Numbered from the stretch's first letter, positions 48,658-57,764 are shown. The stretch is DNA of 64,000 nucleotides from Acetobacter okinawensis JCM 25146 (GCF_000613865.1 NZ_BAJU01000007.1:30933-94932); one strand, 5' to 3'. Made by a program: numbers and translations. The notes: generated by a model from the sequence alone, not told the origin.

Positions 48658-49172
48658 TTAGTTGCCACTCAACAGATAACATACAGTGGCAAATTCGGCT
48701 GTATGGTCAGGGTCTGGCTCCAGCGCCTGTGCGACAAGAGCGCGTTTGAGGCGAAGCACAACAGGGCGTGCCTCGCCATAGCCCATGGTGGTGTCGGCTG
48801 TTTTTGCAAGCATGGGGGGATACCCGAACGCTCTGTGAGCATGAGTGGTGCGCGCCGGTCAAGGGGAAGGCCAGTGGCCATAAGGTCCTGCGCGGTATCT
48901 TGAGAAACGACCATATACAAAAAAGCATCTTGGCCATCAGCAGGCAGTTTTTCGGGTGAGGGGACAATGCTGAGCCGAATTTCATCAGGCATAAAGCGCG
49001 AACGGGGCAGAGGGGGAAGTGGCAGGGCAAACAGGTCTGCCTGCTGCGCAGGGAGCGTGGTCGGGTTGGGTCTGGGGATTTTTCTGCCCGCGCGGACAGG
49101 TTTTATCATCCTGCCATCAGGCGGGGGCAGCAGGTCTGGCTGAACAGGGCCGGGCTGTGTGGGCCGTTCCAT
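48658..49172 (-). CDS. Unknown protein translationally coupled to zur (frameshifted)
   Basis: Unrecognised protein of about 171 residues when repaired. The N-terminal 75 residues are Pro-rich (QPDLLPPPDGRMIKPVRAGR). A compact domain follows, including DAFLYMVVSQDTAQDLMATG and PLMLTERSGIPPMLAK. The written frame ends at 48669, but a seventh C in the six-C run (minus reading) near 48815 opens TMGYGEARPVVLRLKRALV, ending CYLLSGN at 48658. The ATG overlaps the zur stop (TGATG), so it is translated with the zinc regulator. The layout loosely recalls small ADP-ribosyltransferase-fold proteins, but that is speculative. Confidence 0.65.
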
Positions 49173-49753
49173 CAGTTGGGGGTTGGGGCATGCCCCTTCT
49201 GGCCGGTTGCGGCCTGCGCGCAGTCCTCGCACACACCTTCCACCTCGACCGATGCGCTTTGCATGGTAAAGTTTTTTTTGTCACAAATGGTTTTCAGTAC
49301 GTCCAGAACCCGGGGGGCATCCGCTATTTCGGTTACACCACCGCAGGTTCTGCAGATCAGGAACTGGGCACTATGCAGGCAGGGTTCGGTCTGGGCATGT
49401 GCGTGGTCATGGGTATGTTCATGCTGGAGATGCGTGCAGGGGACAAAGGCGGACAGGCGCTCAATACGGTGGATCAGTCCGTGCTCAAGCAAAAAGTCGA
49501 GTGCACGGTAAATGGTGGGGGGGGCTGGCTTGCGCCCGGATGTTTTGAGCTGTTCCAGCAGGTCATAGGCTCCAACAGGTGCGGAGGCGCTGAGAATAAG
49601 GCCCAGAACATCCCGCCGCTGCTGGGTCATGCGACCACCCTGCCCGGCACACAGGCGGCCTGCGTGGTCAAGCTGATGTTGAATACGGTCCGAAAAACCG
49701 TAGCCGTCATCCGGTTGGGTGGAAGGGGGCGTTCTGGTCTGCATGTTCATCAT
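49172..49753 (-). CDS. zur: Fur-family zinc uptake regulator Zur
   Basis: Metal-responsive repressor of 193 residues. The winged helix (about 40-100) has LTQQRRDVLGLILSASAPVG-like sequence and PAPPTIYRALDFLLEHGLIH. The metal domain is rich in His and Cys: CTHLQHEHTHDHAHAQ, then FLICRTCGG and a C-terminal CEDC, the structural zinc site. It faces znuACB across 123 bases containing a palindromic operator, which identifies it as Zur rather than Fur. It is coupled to the following unknown gene by an overlapping TGATG. Confidence 0.92.
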   Translation of the reverse strand: MMNMQTRTPPSTQPDDGYGFSDRIQHQLDHAGRLCAGQGGRMTQQRRDVLGLILSASAPVGAYDLLEQLKTSGRKPAPPTIYRALDFLLEHGLIHRIERLSAFVPCTHLQHEHTHDHAHAQTEPCLHSAQFLICRTCGGVTEIADAPRVLDVLKTICDKKNFTMQSASVEVEGVCEDCAQAATGQKGHAPTPN

Positions 49754-49835
49754 CCGTTCTCTCTTATTTCTAGCGTAAACGAGCCAGAAGGGGAAGGCCA
49801 GTCATGCGTGATGAGGTGACGGACGTGCGGAAGTA

Positions 49836-49852
49836 ATGTAATATTATTACAT
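49836..49852. promoter_or_regulatory. Zur-like operator between zur and znuA
   Basis: ATGTAAT-ATT-ATTACAT is a perfect 7-3-7 palindrome 24 bases upstream of the znuA start. The AT-rich dyad and its place in the zur/znu divergent region fit alphaproteobacterial Zur sites. It should repress znuACB (and perhaps zur) when zinc is sufficient. Confidence 0.7.
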
Positions 49853-49876
49853 ATCATTGATTGGGGCATCAGCATT

Positions 49877-50791
49877 ATGGTTTTTCCGGTTCAGAAAAAA
49901 CAGGGTTTTTGGCTAAAAACCGCTTTTTTGGCGTTGAGTCTGGTGGGAGCACTCGGGTTTGGGTCCGGGGTAGTACAGGCTGCCGCCAAGATGCCCCTTG
50001 TCGTGGCGGCAGAAAATACGTGGGGGGATATTGCCGCCCAGATTGCCGCACCCGATATGCGGGTTGTGGCTATTTTGTCCTCCCCGACCGTGGACCCGCA
50101 CGAATATCAGGCCACTCCCGCTGATGCGCGTCTGATTGCCGCAGCAGAACTGGTTGTGGCTAATGGCGCCGGGTACGATTCGTGGGCCGATAAGCTGGTG
50201 GCGGCATCTGGTCTGCTGCCTGCGCGCTATGTCCGCGCCGACTCGTGGCCCGGTTGGGAGGAAGGTGGCAACCCGCATCTGTGGTTTAACATGGAGGCGG
50301 TCAGTGCGTTTGTGACGCACTTTGCCGAAGCCTGTGCACACATCGACCCCGAACACGCTGACGGTTATTCAGGACGTGCCGCCAAAATGCAGATGGCCAT
50401 TCAGGCAATCGAGGCGCATGCCGCGTTGTTGAAGACCCATGTCGCGGGCATGCATGTGGCTGCGACCGAGCCCCTGTTTACCCCACTTGCCGATCTTCTG
50501 GGTTTGCAGATGGATGAGCAGGCATTCCAGCTTGCCATCATGAACGATGTGGAACCTGCTCCTTCCACCATTGCAAAGTTTGAAAGTGACCTGAAAGAAC
50601 ACCGCCTGAAAATGCTGGTCTATAACCAGCAGGTGGAAGAACCTTCAGTCCGTCACCTGCTGGAACTGGCCCAGCAGTCCTCTGTGCCAACGCTGCCGCT
50701 GTCAGAAATGCTGCCCCCCCACAAGCACTGGCAGGTCTGGGTGCATGACATTCTGGTCCAGACCGGCCAGCTGCTTGGAGTGCAGCAATGA
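49877..50791 (+). CDS. znuA: Zinc ABC transporter substrate-binding protein ZnuA
   Basis: Periplasmic zinc-binding protein of 304 residues (cluster 9). A signal peptide (AFLALSLVGALGFGSGVVQA) is followed by PLVVAAENTWGDIAAQIAAP. Metal ligands are the histidines in PTVDPHEYQATPADARLIAA and GGNPHLWFNMEAV, a third likely in the AGMHVAATEP loop, and the glutamate/aspartate side of VYNQQVEEPS. The His-rich loop of E. coli ZnuA is missing. It overlaps znuC by four bases. Confidence 0.92.
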   Translation: MVFPVQKKQGFWLKTAFLALSLVGALGFGSGVVQAAAKMPLVVAAENTWGDIAAQIAAPDMRVVAILSSPTVDPHEYQATPADARLIAAAELVVANGAGYDSWADKLVAASGLLPARYVRADSWPGWEEGGNPHLWFNMEAVSAFVTHFAEACAHIDPEHADGYSGRAAKMQMAIQAIEAHAALLKTHVAGMHVAATEPLFTPLADLLGLQMDEQAFQLAIMNDVEPAPSTIAKFESDLKEHRLKMLVYNQQVEEPSVRHLLELAQQSSVPTLPLSEMLPPHKHWQVWVHDILVQTGQLLGVQQ

Positions 50792-51594
50792 TGACACCGG
50801 CCATCAAGGCCGAGCAGCTCAGTGTTTCATACGGTGGGCGGCGTGTGCTTGATCAGGTCAGCTTTGCCATCCCTCCCGGCAGTTTTGTGGCTGTGCTGGG
50901 GGGGAACGGCGCGGGTAAGACGTCCCTGTTCCGCGCCATTATGGGTTTGAGCACGCCAGAGCGGGGTTCTGTGCTGGTAGAGGGGCAGCCCGTTGGCAGA
51001 GGGTGTATGCCTGTGGGGTATATGCCCCAGATGCGCCGTATGGTGGCCGGGCAGATTAGCGGGTGGCACATGGTGGCTGCCGCCTTGCAGGGGCGGGCAT
51101 GGGGGCTACCGTGGTGTTCGGCCCATGCGCGGGCGGAAGTTGATGCCGCACTTGATGCAGTGGATGCGCGTGAATTGGCTGCGCGGCCTGTCATGTCCCT
51201 GTCCGGGGGGGAGCGGCAGCGGCTTTTGCTGGCGCAGGCCCTGCTGGACCATCCGCGTATTCTGTTGCTTGATGAACCACTGGCCAGCCTCGACCCCGCA
51301 CGCATGCGTGAGACAACGCGCAGGATATACGATCTGGCGCGCCAGCGGGGTCTGACGGTGCTGTTCTCTACCCATGACATTAACCCGCTCATGGGTTTTA
51401 TGGACAGTGTGCTTTATCTGGCGCATGGCAAGGCATTGCTGGGAAGTGTGGATGATGTCATGACGACTCCGGCCCTGAGCGCGCTGTATGGTGCGCCGGT
51501 GGAGGTTGTGCGTGCGAATGGACGCCTGTTTGTAGTAGCCGACGGCGGGGGGGATACCCTGCATTGTTGTGACTGTGCGGAGCACACGCGCTGA
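50788..51594 (+). CDS. znuC: Zinc ABC transporter ATP-binding protein ZnuC
   Basis: ABC ATPase of 268 residues powering zinc import. Walker A is VLGGNGAGKTSLFRAIMGL (about residue 35), the signature is VMSLSGGERQRLLLAQALLD, Walker B is RILLLDEPLASLD, and the switch histidine is in LFSTHDINPL. The C-terminus ends HCCDCAEH, a Cys/His cluster that might sense or hand over zinc, which is inference. It overlaps znuA (ATGA) and znuB by one base. Confidence 0.93.
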   Translation: MMTPAIKAEQLSVSYGGRRVLDQVSFAIPPGSFVAVLGGNGAGKTSLFRAIMGLSTPERGSVLVEGQPVGRGCMPVGYMPQMRRMVAGQISGWHMVAAALQGRAWGLPWCSAHARAEVDAALDAVDARELAARPVMSLSGGERQRLLLAQALLDHPRILLLDEPLASLDPARMRETTRRIYDLARQRGLTVLFSTHDINPLMGFMDSVLYLAHGKALLGSVDDVMTTPALSALYGAPVEVVRANGRLFVVADGGGDTLHCCDCAEHTR

Positions 51595-52388
51595 TGTTTG
51601 CCTACGAGTTTATGCGCACGGCGTTTGTGGCCGCGTTTCTGGCGGCGTTTGTCTGTGGCCCTGTAGGGTGGTTTCTGGTGCTGCGGGGGCAGAGCTTTGC
51701 CAGCCATGCACTCTCGCATGTCGGTTTTGCTGGTGCTGCGGCTGCGCTGTTGTGGGGGCAGCCTGCCTTGCTGGGTTTTGGGCTGAGTGCGGTTGTCAGC
51801 GGTATGGGTATGGGAGTGGCAAGCGACCGGGTGGTCGGGCGTGATGTCATGATCGGGCTTGTACTTTCCCTTGCCATGGGTACAGGGGCTTTGTGCCTGC
51901 ATTTTCTGACCCGTTCAGCCGGAGCCGCAACGGCTTTGCTGTTTGGTGATATTCTGGGCATTTCCCCCTCCAGCCTTTACTGGCTGGCGGCTCTGGCTGT
52001 TGGCTGTGTGGCAGCACTTGCGGTGATCAGCAGGCCATTGCTGTTTGCCTCGCTCCAGCCAGAGGTGGCGGAGGCCAGAGGTGTAAACCTGCGCCTGCTG
52101 GATGTGCTTTTTCTGGCTCTGGTGGGGATTGCCTCGGCCATGTGCTCGCAGATTACGGGCGTTTTGCTGGTGTTTACGCTTATGGTTGCCCCCGCAGCGG
52201 CCAGCCTGCGGCTGGGCTTTGGCCCCATGTCTGGCATGGGGGTGGCTTTTTGCCTTGCCCTGATTGAGGCATGGGGTGGGCTTTACCTGTCATGGCTGAC
52301 AGATTGCCCGGCATCATTCTGGATTGCGTTGCTTGGCAGCGTGGTCTTTGCCAGTGCCAATGGCGTGGCCCACCTGCGCGGGCGTTAA
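51594..52388 (+). CDS. znuB: Zinc ABC transporter permease ZnuB
   Basis: Integral membrane permease of 264 residues with about seven to eight helices (ABC-3 family). Seen are LVLRGQSFASHALSHVGFAG near the N-terminus, ALLFGDILGISPSSLYWLAA and EARGVNLRLLDVLFLALVGI, then LLVFTLMVAPAAASLRLG. Last gene of znuACB. It completes a full high-affinity zinc importer with its regulator. Confidence 0.93.
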   Translation: MFAYEFMRTAFVAAFLAAFVCGPVGWFLVLRGQSFASHALSHVGFAGAAAALLWGQPALLGFGLSAVVSGMGMGVASDRVVGRDVMIGLVLSLAMGTGALCLHFLTRSAGAATALLFGDILGISPSSLYWLAALAVGCVAALAVISRPLLFASLQPEVAEARGVNLRLLDVLFLALVGIASAMCSQITGVLLVFTLMVAPAAASLRLGFGPMSGMGVAFCLALIEAWGGLYLSWLTDCPASFWIALLGSVVFASANGVAHLRGR

Positions 52389-52414
52389 ACTCCGGGCAGG
52401 TGGGGAGTGATGGC

Positions 52415-52546
52415 TTAACTCAGCAACCAGCTCAGGCACGTCCCGGCAACAACAGATGCGGTCAGTGCGGCATACAAGGCCAGCACCATCTGGTTCTGCG
52501 TGGCGGGAATGGCCAAGGCACGGCTTTGGGAAGATTTACGGACCAT
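52415..52546 (-). CDS. Putative 43-residue membrane microprotein
   Basis: Begins MVRKSSQSRALAIPATQNQ and has a single hydrophobic helix (about 19-43: MVLALYAALTASVVAGTCLS) with a positively charged N-terminus, as for an inner-membrane protein. GAGGAG sits eight bases before the ATG. It starts 12 bases after the flavin reductase stop on the same strand. It is too short to recognise; reality rests on the ribosome-binding site and the membrane helix. Confidence 0.45.
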   Translation of the reverse strand: MVRKSSQSRALAIPATQNQMVLALYAALTASVVAGTCLSWLLS

Positions 52547-52558
52547 CACTCATGCTCC

Positions 52559-53092
52559 TCATATAAACAGGGAGGCAATGCCCTCAGTCAGGCAGCCTTC
52601 AGCCTGATGACAAGGAAGAGAATGGTACCTGCGGTTGAAATAAACAAGCCCTTCCGCATTATCGTGGCTCACAAGAGCCTGTACTACGCCAAAAATAACA
52701 CTATGGGTGCCGACTTCCACAATCTGGCTGATCTTGCAGTCAAAGCTGGCGGCGGCCTCCTGTAGCACGGGGGCCCCTGTTGCCAGCGTATGCCAGTGAC
52801 CCGTGGCAAAACGCTCCGCCATTGTGTTCGGGCTTGCAAAGTGGTTGGACAGGTCCTGATGGCTGGATGTGAGCACATTGACGCATAGAGGCCCCCCTTC
52901 ACAAAAAGCGGAGCGTGCGCGGCTGGTGCGGTTCAGGCAAACCAGCACTGTGGGAGGGCTATCTGTTACCGAACATACGGCAGATGCGGTAAATCCGATC
53001 GGGTTATCCAGCGTTCCTGTTGTTACAATATTCACAGCCGCACCAAGTCTGGCCATGGCGTTACGATAGGCACTGGTCTCCGGAGCCAACAT
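52559..53092 (-). CDS. Flavin reductase family protein
   Basis: FMN-binding split-barrel reductase of 177 residues (RutF/HpaC-like), supplying reduced flavin to a partner monooxygenase. Seen are AAVNIVTTGTLDNPIGFTAS, the flavin-site pattern ASAVCSVTDSPPTVLVCLNR, CVNVLTSSHQDLSNHFAS and VEVGTHSVIFGVVQAL. No monooxygenase is adjacent. It diverges from the HIBCH-like gene across 61 bases. Confidence 0.9.
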   Translation of the reverse strand: MLAPETSAYRNAMARLGAAVNIVTTGTLDNPIGFTASAVCSVTDSPPTVLVCLNRTSRARSAFCEGGPLCVNVLTSSHQDLSNHFASPNTMAERFATGHWHTLATGAPVLQEAAASFDCKISQIVEVGTHSVIFGVVQALVSHDNAEGLVYFNRRYHSLPCHQAEGCLTEGIASLFI

Positions 53093-53153
53093 CTGCTGTC
53101 CTCATCCAACGGTTAATGGCTACGTGTTTGTGCATGAAACAAAGAGGAAAGCA

Positions 53154-54173
53154 ATGATAGAGGACGTCCTTTCCGGCACGGCATGCGTGCAAACAGCCCG
53201 GCTTGGGCATCTGGGCCGTATCATTCTGGATAAGCCCGGACGGCTGAATGCGGTTGATCTGGAAATGGCGCAAGGTATTGAACGCGCCCTTACGGCCTGG
53301 CGGGATGACCCGCAGGTGCAGTCCGTGCTGATAGAGAGCAGCGCGCCCCGCGCTTTCTGCGCCGGGGGGGACCTTAAGGCCATACGGGGTGTGCTGCTGG
53401 CTCAAGGCCCTGATGTGGCGTTTGACCTGATGAACCGCGCTTACCAGACCATGCTGCATATTGCGCAGTACGCCAAACCTGTTGTGTCGTTCATGGATGG
53501 TATTGCCATGGGCGGCGGCGTGGGCTTGGGCGGGCATGCCCGGTATAGGGTGGTCACAGAACGCTCTGTTGTTGCCATGCCCGAAACATCCATAGGTCTG
53601 GTGCCAGATGCCGGTGGGTCATGGCTTTTGTCACGGGCTCCGGGTGGTGCCGGGTTGCGGCTGGCGTTGACTGGTGGTCGCATGGAGGCAGCACAGGCTG
53701 TAGCCATGGGCTTTGCCGATTACATGCTCCCCTCGGCGGAACTGGATACGCTCCGCAATAGGCTTGCTACCGCTGCGGCAGAGGATGTGTTTGCATCTTT
53801 GCCCCTGGTGCCTCCTTCCGTACAAAGCCCGGCAATGGCGGAATATGACCCCCAAGCATCCCTTGGCCAGATTATGGAACGGCTGGAGAGCGCGCTCCAT
53901 CACAGTGCGCAGGCTGACAGGCAGGACCTGTCACGCGCCTGCCCGACCTCCATTGCCGCAGCATGGTATGGCTGGCAGGCAGCCCGTAGTGCGCCCTCAT
54001 TGCAGGAGGCGTTTGCTGTGGAAGGGCGGCTGGTGCGCTACATGCTCGGGCGTGCAGATTTTGCAGAAGGGGTGCGCGCACGTCTGATTGACCGTGACAA
54101 CGCTCCCATATGGCAGCCCGCACGCCTTGAGGATGTGGATGTTACGGCACTACAGGCTGTGCTCGGAGCGTAA
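53154..54173 (+). CDS. Enoyl-CoA hydratase/isomerase family, 3-hydroxyisobutyryl-CoA hydrolase-like
   Basis: Crotonase-fold protein of 339 residues. Oxyanion loop residues are in APRAFCAGGDLKAIRG; KPVVSFMDGIAMGGGVGLGG holds the second loop; and VVAMPETSIGLVPDAGGSW contains the PET..G..PD pattern of HIBCH-type hydrolases. The extra C-terminal 90 residues also favour HIBCH, which acts in valine breakdown. Start 53154 has AGAGGAAAG before it; the frame opens at 53124. No other valine pathway gene is nearby. Confidence 0.86.
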   Translation: MIEDVLSGTACVQTARLGHLGRIILDKPGRLNAVDLEMAQGIERALTAWRDDPQVQSVLIESSAPRAFCAGGDLKAIRGVLLAQGPDVAFDLMNRAYQTMLHIAQYAKPVVSFMDGIAMGGGVGLGGHARYRVVTERSVVAMPETSIGLVPDAGGSWLLSRAPGGAGLRLALTGGRMEAAQAVAMGFADYMLPSAELDTLRNRLATAAAEDVFASLPLVPPSVQSPAMAEYDPQASLGQIMERLESALHHSAQADRQDLSRACPTSIAAAWYGWQAARSAPSLQEAFAVEGRLVRYMLGRADFAEGVRARLIDRDNAPIWQPARLEDVDVTALQAVLGA

Positions 54174-54175
54174 GG

Positions 54176-54212
54176 GGGCAGGGGAGCCTGCAACACACGC
54201 GCTCCCCTGCCC
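54176..54212. terminator. Strong intergenic hairpin between convergent genes
   Basis: GGGCAGGGGAGC and GCTCCCCTGCCC form a 12-pair stem with a 13-base loop right after the HIBCH-like stop. There is no T-run on either strand, so termination is only probable. A third copy of GGGCAGGGGAG follows at 54224. Confidence 0.4.
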
Positions 54213-54266
54213 GTGCAGAATGCTGGGCAGGGGAGGTGGTTGGGGTGTTTGTGAGAGGGGGAAGGG

Positions 54267-54865
54267 TCAGGCCCGGGTCGGTGTGTAAGGTCCTACAGGC
54301 AGAACAGCACATTTGAACTGGGCTTCCAGAATTTCAGCCGCAGCAAGGTAAACGGCAGACAGGCCGCAGATCAGTCCTTCATAACCGGCAATAACGGTCA
54401 GCCCGGGCTGTTCCAGCAGGTCTCCCAGCCCAAGCAGGGCAAACAGAATGACCAGCGTGCCAAAAATAACCTGATGTGCGCGTGTAGCCCGCAGTGTGCC
54501 AAGGAACAGGATAAAAGTGAACAGCCCCCACAGCAGCAGGTAACTGCCAACCAGTGCGGGGGAGCTGGCGGGGACAATGCCCGTGTGCGGCATGGCGATC
54601 AGGGCTACCAGTGTCAGCCAGAATGCACCGTAGGAAATAAAGGCGGTCATACCAAAGGTGTTGCCCACGCCATATTCCAGAATGCCCGCAATAATCTGGG
54701 CGCTCCGCCAAAAAGCAGACCCATGGCCAGAATGGCGGATCCCATGGGTACAAGTCCGGCATTGTGGAGGTTCAGCAGAATGGTGGTCATGCCAAAGCCC
54801 ATAAGGCCAAGGGGGGCGGGGTTGGCGCGTAGAGGTGTATGGAGAGCTGTGTCGGTTTGAGCCAT
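54267..54865 (-). CDS. satP: Acetate uptake transporter, GPR1/FUN34/YaaH family (frameshifted)
   Basis: Six-helix acetate/succinate-proton symporter, about 199 residues when repaired. The hallmark [20 protein letters not shown] is at about residue 15. [20 protein letters not shown] and [20 protein letters not shown] follow. The break is at about 54705: one G missing from GGAGCGCCCAG. Restoring it gives [18 protein letters not shown]. The gene is preceded by an AT-rich promoter region (54866-55057). Acetate handling fits an acetic acid bacterium. Confidence 0.92.
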
Positions 54866-55057
54866 GGTGTTTCTTCTTATGGAAATTAATGTAATGGCTC
54901 GGTTATAAGTGGCTTTGTCAGGCGGAGTTCCCATAAAAAATATATTAATGCCGTAAAAACTATTTTATAAAATAAATCTGTAAAGTTTTATGCTCTCTGA
55001 AATTTGTTTTTTACAGTATTTTTATCATTTCCCATGCTGTTATCCAGTAATGGCCTA

Positions 55058-57307
55058 CTACGCCGCAGGGTGGGCGGAAACAGAAGCAGTGGCCTGCGGC
55101 CTGTCCTCGGGGATGTGGATGGGACCATGGTCGTGGAAAAAACCGGGGACCGAGAGAATAATACTGGCCGCCTGTTCCAGGCAGGACAGGGTTCTGTCGC
55201 GCGTCAGGGATAATCCTGTCTCTTGTTCGGGCATGGTCCGTATGGCCAGTGCTGCCTGCTGGAGTGCACGGGCTGTTTGCTCCGGGTTGTGGCGCAGGTG
55301 TGCAAAGGCGTTCAGGGCGTTTGTCAGTGTTGCGTGGGTCTGCGGGTCCAGTGTTGCGTGAGCCGCATTCCATTTGAGCCGGACAATCAGCCTGCCAAGG
55401 GAGAGTGATGCAAAAGCGGCATCCGTATAGCCTTGGCGGTCTATGTTGGCGGGAATAAAAGACAGGCGCATCATCAGGCGGGAAATTTTCTGGAGTTGCA
55501 TGCCTTCCCACGCCACCCATGGTTCGGTGCGGGCATAGGGGGTGCGTGCCAGTTTTTGAATACTGCGGGTCAGGGATGTAACAAGTCGCGCAGCATCCAG
55601 CCTGTGGTCGGCAGGCAGAATAACCCGAAAAACTACGGCCAGCAGGGCGCAGGCGACCAGAATGCTCATCCAGTTGTTGGTCAGGCTCAGGTCATCATAA
55701 ACAATCGGGTTATCTACCGAGAGCATCATGGTAAAAAAGACCGCATACCCAAACGCACCAATGCTGTAGCGGGGGTGGAACTGCAACCACACGCCCGGTA
55801 GCAGGAACAGGCACAGACTCAGCCATAGCAGGGGGTAGCCATCTATGCGGGGGAGCGCCAGCGTATGGCACAAAAACCCCATGGGAATGGCCAGCATGGT
55901 GCCAGCCGCCATCATGGGACTGGCCTTGGCGGCGGAGGGGGTGGTGGACAAAAGGCTGGATGCGGCAACGGTGTAAATAATCAGCAGCGGGCCAGAACTC
56001 CAGTGCAGTACATACCATAACATGCCTGCCAGCAGGGCAATAAAGCCCCCGCGCACGCCGTTGCGCAGTGCTGTTGGCCATTCAAGGTAAGGCTGGATGT
56101 TGGCTTGGGTGCGGTCTGGGCGCAGGCTGGTCAGGTCATGTAGTGCCAGGTCCATCTGCACCAGTGCGTCACGTGTGTTGTCCAATGCTGCCAGTGTGGT
56201 GGTGTTGGTGGTCTGGCGGGCAAGCTGTTCAAGTGTTTTAAGCGCGTCATGCAAGCAGGTGGAGAGTGGGGTGGCATTTGTCAGCCAGTCGGGCTGTTCG
56301 GTTAATTCCAGCACGCGGCCCAGTGTTTGAGCCACCAGAATATGCACGGCTCTGGTCTCGTCCTCCCCGGCGGAAAAAGTCAGCCAGTAAGGATGATAGC
56401 TGACAATCAGCCCGGTCAGGCGGCTTAGGCACAAACGCAGGTTACGCACGCGGTTTTGCATGTCCGGGTCGTCTGCTGCGGCAAATTCTATGGCCGGGGT
56501 CAGACCCGCCATGTTGGCCAGAAGCTTGCTGCGGCTGTCATAGATCGGCTGGCCCAGCCCCCGAAAGGCCGTGTTGGTGGCCTGTGTTTTCTGCTCCTGT
56601 TGCTCCAGAGTGCTGATAACCGTGTTTTCCAGCGTTTGCGGCGTTACACGTTCACTTTCCGCTTTATGGAAAGTCCTTGCATGGAGCACAGTTTCTCTGA
56701 ACGCCTGCCCAAGCTTGTAGAGTACTGTGCTGGGCTTGCGCGGGGATGTCACCATAAACACGCAGGCCGTCACCACAATGCCTGTAGCTACAACCGACAG
56801 ACGACTCATGGCGGACAAAAAGATGCCGTCCGGGTTTGCAAAGGCAGGAGCTGCAATAATAACAATCGTATAGCCGGTTAGCACAGCCGCATAGGCACGG
56901 AAGAACCGCAGGAACGTGGCCACCATGCAGGCAAGACCCACAAAGACGGACAGGGTGGCAAAATACAACACGGGGGATTGGACAAAAACGGCCATGACCC
57001 CAACGCTGATACCCGCACCAATCAGCGTGCCAATAAGACGCCACACACTCTTGGACACCATGGCCCCCACCGTGGGGTTGGCCACGATCAGCACCGTTGT
57101 TGCAGCGCTAAGGGGGGACTGGAGCTGAAAAACAAATGCCAGAAAAAGGGCAATCCCGATTGAGAGAAACACACGCAAGGTATAGCCCGCCGTCGCCAGC
57201 AGGCCATTCCAGCGTGCATCGTTCGCAAAAACTGCCGGGGCAATGCGGTTGTTCACCCAGTGTGCCAGTGTGGTGGGCATGCTGGGCGTATCAGATTGTG
57301 AGGGCAT
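55058..57307 (-). CDS. FUSC family efflux protein (aromatic-acid exporter/YccS-like)
   Basis: Large inner-membrane protein of 749 residues with two bundles of about six helices separated by cytoplasmic regions. The first bundle includes LRVFLSIGIALFLAFVFQLQ, AATTVLIVANPTVGAMVSKS and IGTLIGAGISVGVMAVFVQS; the second follows GVRGGFIALLAGMLWYVLHW. This fits the fusaric-acid-resistance family. Its ATG at 57307 overlaps the marR stop (57291), so MarR probably regulates it. It probably exports aromatic or weak acids. Confidence 0.88.
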   Translation of the reverse strand: MPSQSDTPSMPTTLAHWVNNRIAPAVFANDARWNGLLATAGYTLRVFLSIGIALFLAFVFQLQSPLSAATTVLIVANPTVGAMVSKSVWRLIGTLIGAGISVGVMAVFVQSPVLYFATLSVFVGLACMVATFLRFFRAYAAVLTGYTIVIIAAPAFANPDGIFLSAMSRLSVVATGIVVTACVFMVTSPRKPSTVLYKLGQAFRETVLHARTFHKAESERVTPQTLENTVISTLEQQEQKTQATNTAFRGLGQPIYDSRSKLLANMAGLTPAIEFAAADDPDMQNRVRNLRLCLSRLTGLIVSYHPYWLTFSAGEDETRAVHILVAQTLGRVLELTEQPDWLTNATPLSTCLHDALKTLEQLARQTTNTTTLAALDNTRDALVQMDLALHDLTSLRPDRTQANIQPYLEWPTALRNGVRGGFIALLAGMLWYVLHWSSGPLLIIYTVAASSLLSTTPSAAKASPMMAAGTMLAIPMGFLCHTLALPRIDGYPLLWLSLCLFLLPGVWLQFHPRYSIGAFGYAVFFTMMLSVDNPIVYDDLSLTNNWMSILVACALLAVVFRVILPADHRLDAARLVTSLTRSIQKLARTPYARTEPWVAWEGMQLQKISRLMMRLSFIPANIDRQGYTDAAFASLSLGRLIVRLKWNAAHATLDPQTHATLTNALNAFAHLRHNPEQTARALQQAALAIRTMPEQETGLSLTRDRTLSCLEQAASIILSVPGFFHDHGPIHIPEDRPQATASVSAHPAA

Positions 57308-57764
57308 GGTGCGCTTCAAGCAGGGTAGAAAGGGAGTGTGTGAGGGTGCGGGCCTCGGCGGGGGGGAGTGCGCGCCGGATGTCACGCTCGAGTTCGGCGG
57401 CAATATGGTGGAAGAGCCTGCACTGCTCCTGCCCGGCCTCTGTCAGGAACAGGCGTTTGGCACGGCGGTCATGGGTATCGGGTTTGCGGGTTATCAGCTT
57501 CTGCTTTTCCAGCAGGTCCAGAATGCGGACCAGTGCCGAGCAGTCTATGTTCATGGTCTGGGCAAGGTCGCGCTGCGTGGCGCCTTCGGGCAGCATCCGC
57601 AGGTAGGCCATGGGCCGCATGACGGCAAGCGTCATGCCATGCGGGCGCAGGGCCCGGTCCAGCCCGGTGCGCCACAGTGTTGCCAGCCGCATGACCCTGA
57701 AGGTGAGCGCCATGCCGGGGAAGTGGGTTTCGTCCAGTTGGGGCATGGTGCGCTGGTCAGTCAT
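57291..57764 (-). CDS. MarR family transcriptional regulator
   Basis: Winged-helix repressor of 157 residues. MPQLDETHFPGMALTFRVMR begins the dimer helices, GATQRDLAQTMNIDCSALVR is the recognition region, and LEKQKLITRKPDTHDRRAKR is the wing typical of MarR. It overlaps and precedes the FUSC efflux gene, the common arrangement of a phenolic- or drug-sensing repressor with its pump. Ligand unknown. Confidence 0.92.
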   Translation of the reverse strand: MTDQRTMPQLDETHFPGMALTFRVMRLATLWRTGLDRALRPHGMTLAVMRPMAYLRMLPEGATQRDLAQTMNIDCSALVRILDLLEKQKLITRKPDTHDRRAKRLFLTEAGQEQCRLFHHIAAELERDIRRALPPAEARTLTHSLSTLLEAHHALTI

